This document shows positions 13,020 to 13,579 of a stretch of 13,579 nucleotides of DNA, piece after piece (the stretch's first letter is position 1; each line of letters starts with the position of its first letter). A program made the position numbers and the translations under genes. Under the pieces are notes generated by a model. It was given only the letters and a program-made list of their open reading frames with translations, made no database searches and was not told the origin of the DNA. Source of the stretch: an uncultured Collinsella sp. (GTDB lineage Bacteria > Actinomycetota > Coriobacteriia > Coriobacteriales > Coriobacteriaceae); assembly GCA_902464565.1 (NCBI GenBank), contig CABQJV010000042.1:1-13579 (forward strand). The letters are read 5' to 3'.

Positions 13020-13048
13020 ATTCTACCCACGAATGACATTTTGAACAA
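13020..13048 (-). promoter_or_regulatory. Possible antisense promoter facing the small peptide gene
   Basis: On the minus strand TTGTTC (13043-13048) and TAGAAT (13020-13025) are exactly 17 bases apart. The -10 is good (5/6) and the -35 poor. Transcription would start near 13013 and run back through the stem-loop into the 3' part of the peptide gene, the layout of a type I antitoxin RNA. No clear minus-strand terminator was found further on. Confidence 0.35.
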
Positions 13049-13105
13049 TCAGCAATGCCGCTCCAAAAGCCAGGCACAACTGGCACAACCTAGGCGGTCG
13101 CTGAA

Positions 13106-13134
13106 TGTGACAAAGAGGCTGCCCCTTCGTCACA
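13106..13134. repeat. 29-bp palindromic repeat, copy 2
   Basis: TGTGACAAA and TTCGTCACA arms enclose GAGGCTGCCCC. It is the same length and orientation as the copy at 12672-12700, with 25 of 29 identical bases. Its two stem mismatches are A-C on the plus strand and G-U on the minus strand. It lies 93 bases before the TetR-family start. Nearby, GGCACAAC is tandemly duplicated at 13073-13089. Confidence 0.8.
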
Positions 13135-13160
13135 TCCCAAATATTGCCTTTACGTGTTGA

Positions 13161-13205
13161 TGCACACGGTGTGCAATAATACTCGCACTGTGCAATAGCG
13201 CACAG
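13161..13205. promoter_or_regulatory. Paired operator-like palindromes upstream of the TetR-family gene
   Basis: TGCACACGGTGTGCA (13161-13175) is a perfect 15-bp palindrome. CTGTGC (13188-13193) and GCACAG (13200-13205) form a second one with a six-base spacer. Both share TGTGC/GCACA half-sites, as expected of a repressor binding its own promoter. AT-rich AATAATAC (13175-13182) between them may hold the -10. Confidence 0.6.
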
Positions 13206-13226
13206 GCTGAGTAACAAGGAGGACGT

Positions 13227-13579
13227 TTGTCCCAGCTCGAGAAATGCGATCGCCGGTCCCTTCGCTCGCAGCGTGCCCTTCGCCAGGCACTTGCCAGCGA
13301 GCTTGCCGAAAGCGGCGACCTTTCGCGCATTAATGTCGCGTCGCTCACCGAGCGCGCTGGCCTTACGCGCCGCACGTTCTATTCGCACTACCGCGATATT
13401 CCCGACTTTATCAATCAAATCGAGGACGGCTTGCTGGCCGAGATTCGTGAGCGCATTGAGCTCATCACCGCAGCTCAACTGCCCGATCTCTATCACAACA
13501 TCGATGAGCTCGAGCCGGCGCCCGGTTCGGTTGAGTTGCTTCGCTATCTTGCGGCTAATCGCGACCTTATCGGGGCCCT
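13227..13579 (+). CDS. TetR/AcrR-family transcriptional regulator (3' end outside window)
   Basis: A partial gene of 117 codons, running off the window end. The N-terminal DNA-binding domain is clear. RSQRALRQALASELAE forms the first helix, and residues 35-61 (INVASLTERAGL then TRRTFYSHYRDIPDF) are the TetR helix-turn-helix with the usual T-x-R-T-F-Y-x-H-Y recognition pattern. The start is TTG 13227: AAGGAGG ends four bases upstream, a TAA lies in frame at 13212-13214, and there is no ATG or GTG between. Two palindromes sharing TGTGC half-sites lie just upstream and suggest autoregulation. The ligand-binding half is cut off, so the inducer and targets cannot be suggested. Confidence 0.85.
   Translation, partial: MSQLEKCDRRSLRSQRALRQALASELAESGDLSRINVASLTERAGLTRRTFYSHYRDIPDFINQIEDGLLAEIRERIELITAAQLPDLYHNIDELEPAPGSVELLRYLAANRDLIGA

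Noticed and set aside
13023..13496. Open frame of 157 codons on the minus strand over the TetR start
   Set aside because: It covers the operator region and the clear TetR helix-turn-helix on the other strand, with no family match.

Overview
This window looks like chromosomal DNA of a high-GC anaerobic actinobacterium, most likely a gut Coriobacteriia such as Collinsella. That is a judgement from GC-rich codon use, strong Shine-Dalgarno sites, gene content and intergenic palindromes of the TGTGACAAA...TTTGTCACA type. It rests on recall, not on a search. I see no rRNA, tRNA, CRISPR array, transposase or prophage gene.

Layout. 53-4374 (minus strand) is a glutamate/glutamine-type ABC importer in the order binding protein, permease, permease, ATPase, followed by a class-I amidotransferase-like gamma-glutamyl hydrolase (peptidase C26). 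A sigma70-type promoter lies ahead of the binding-protein gene and an attenuator hairpin sits between it and the first permease. 4644-5846 (plus) is an iron-type alcohol dehydrogenase. It converges on a DXS-family gene (6135-7916, minus). The gap between them holds a bidirectional terminator and a regular array of six 15-bp motifs in alternating orientation. 8145-9704 (plus) is a two-gene unit of an HD-domain protein and a CmpB-like membrane protein. 9903-11726 (plus) is an ammonium transporter and a PII protein, separated by a 109-bp imperfect palindrome. 11808-12671 is a Cof-type HAD phosphatase. From 12672 to 13134 two copies of one 29-bp palindrome bracket a 41-codon gene for a hydrophobic, basic-tailed peptide. 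The window ends in a TTG-started TetR-family regulator (13227 onward).

How the genes fit together. The importer with its gamma-glutamyl hydrolase, and the Amt-PII pair, both point to nitrogen acquisition: uptake and cleavage of glutamate-type amino acids or gamma-glutamyl compounds, and sensed ammonium uptake. The PII protein keeps its nucleotide and 2-oxoglutarate residues but has Leu at position 51, the usual modified tyrosine, so it probably senses by ligand binding alone. The DXS-family enzyme keeps thiamine diphosphate and catalytic residues but has lost most residues that bind the glyceraldehyde-phosphate acceptor, so its reaction may differ from its name.

The best candidate for an undescribed system is 12700-13050. 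It has a LexA-like box over the -35 region of a plausible promoter, a leader hairpin covering the ribosome binding site, a toxin-like membrane peptide, and a possible opposing promoter firing back across the 3' end. This is the layout of an SOS-linked type I toxin-antitoxin locus. The peptide gene is well supported by sequence; the toxin role is inference.
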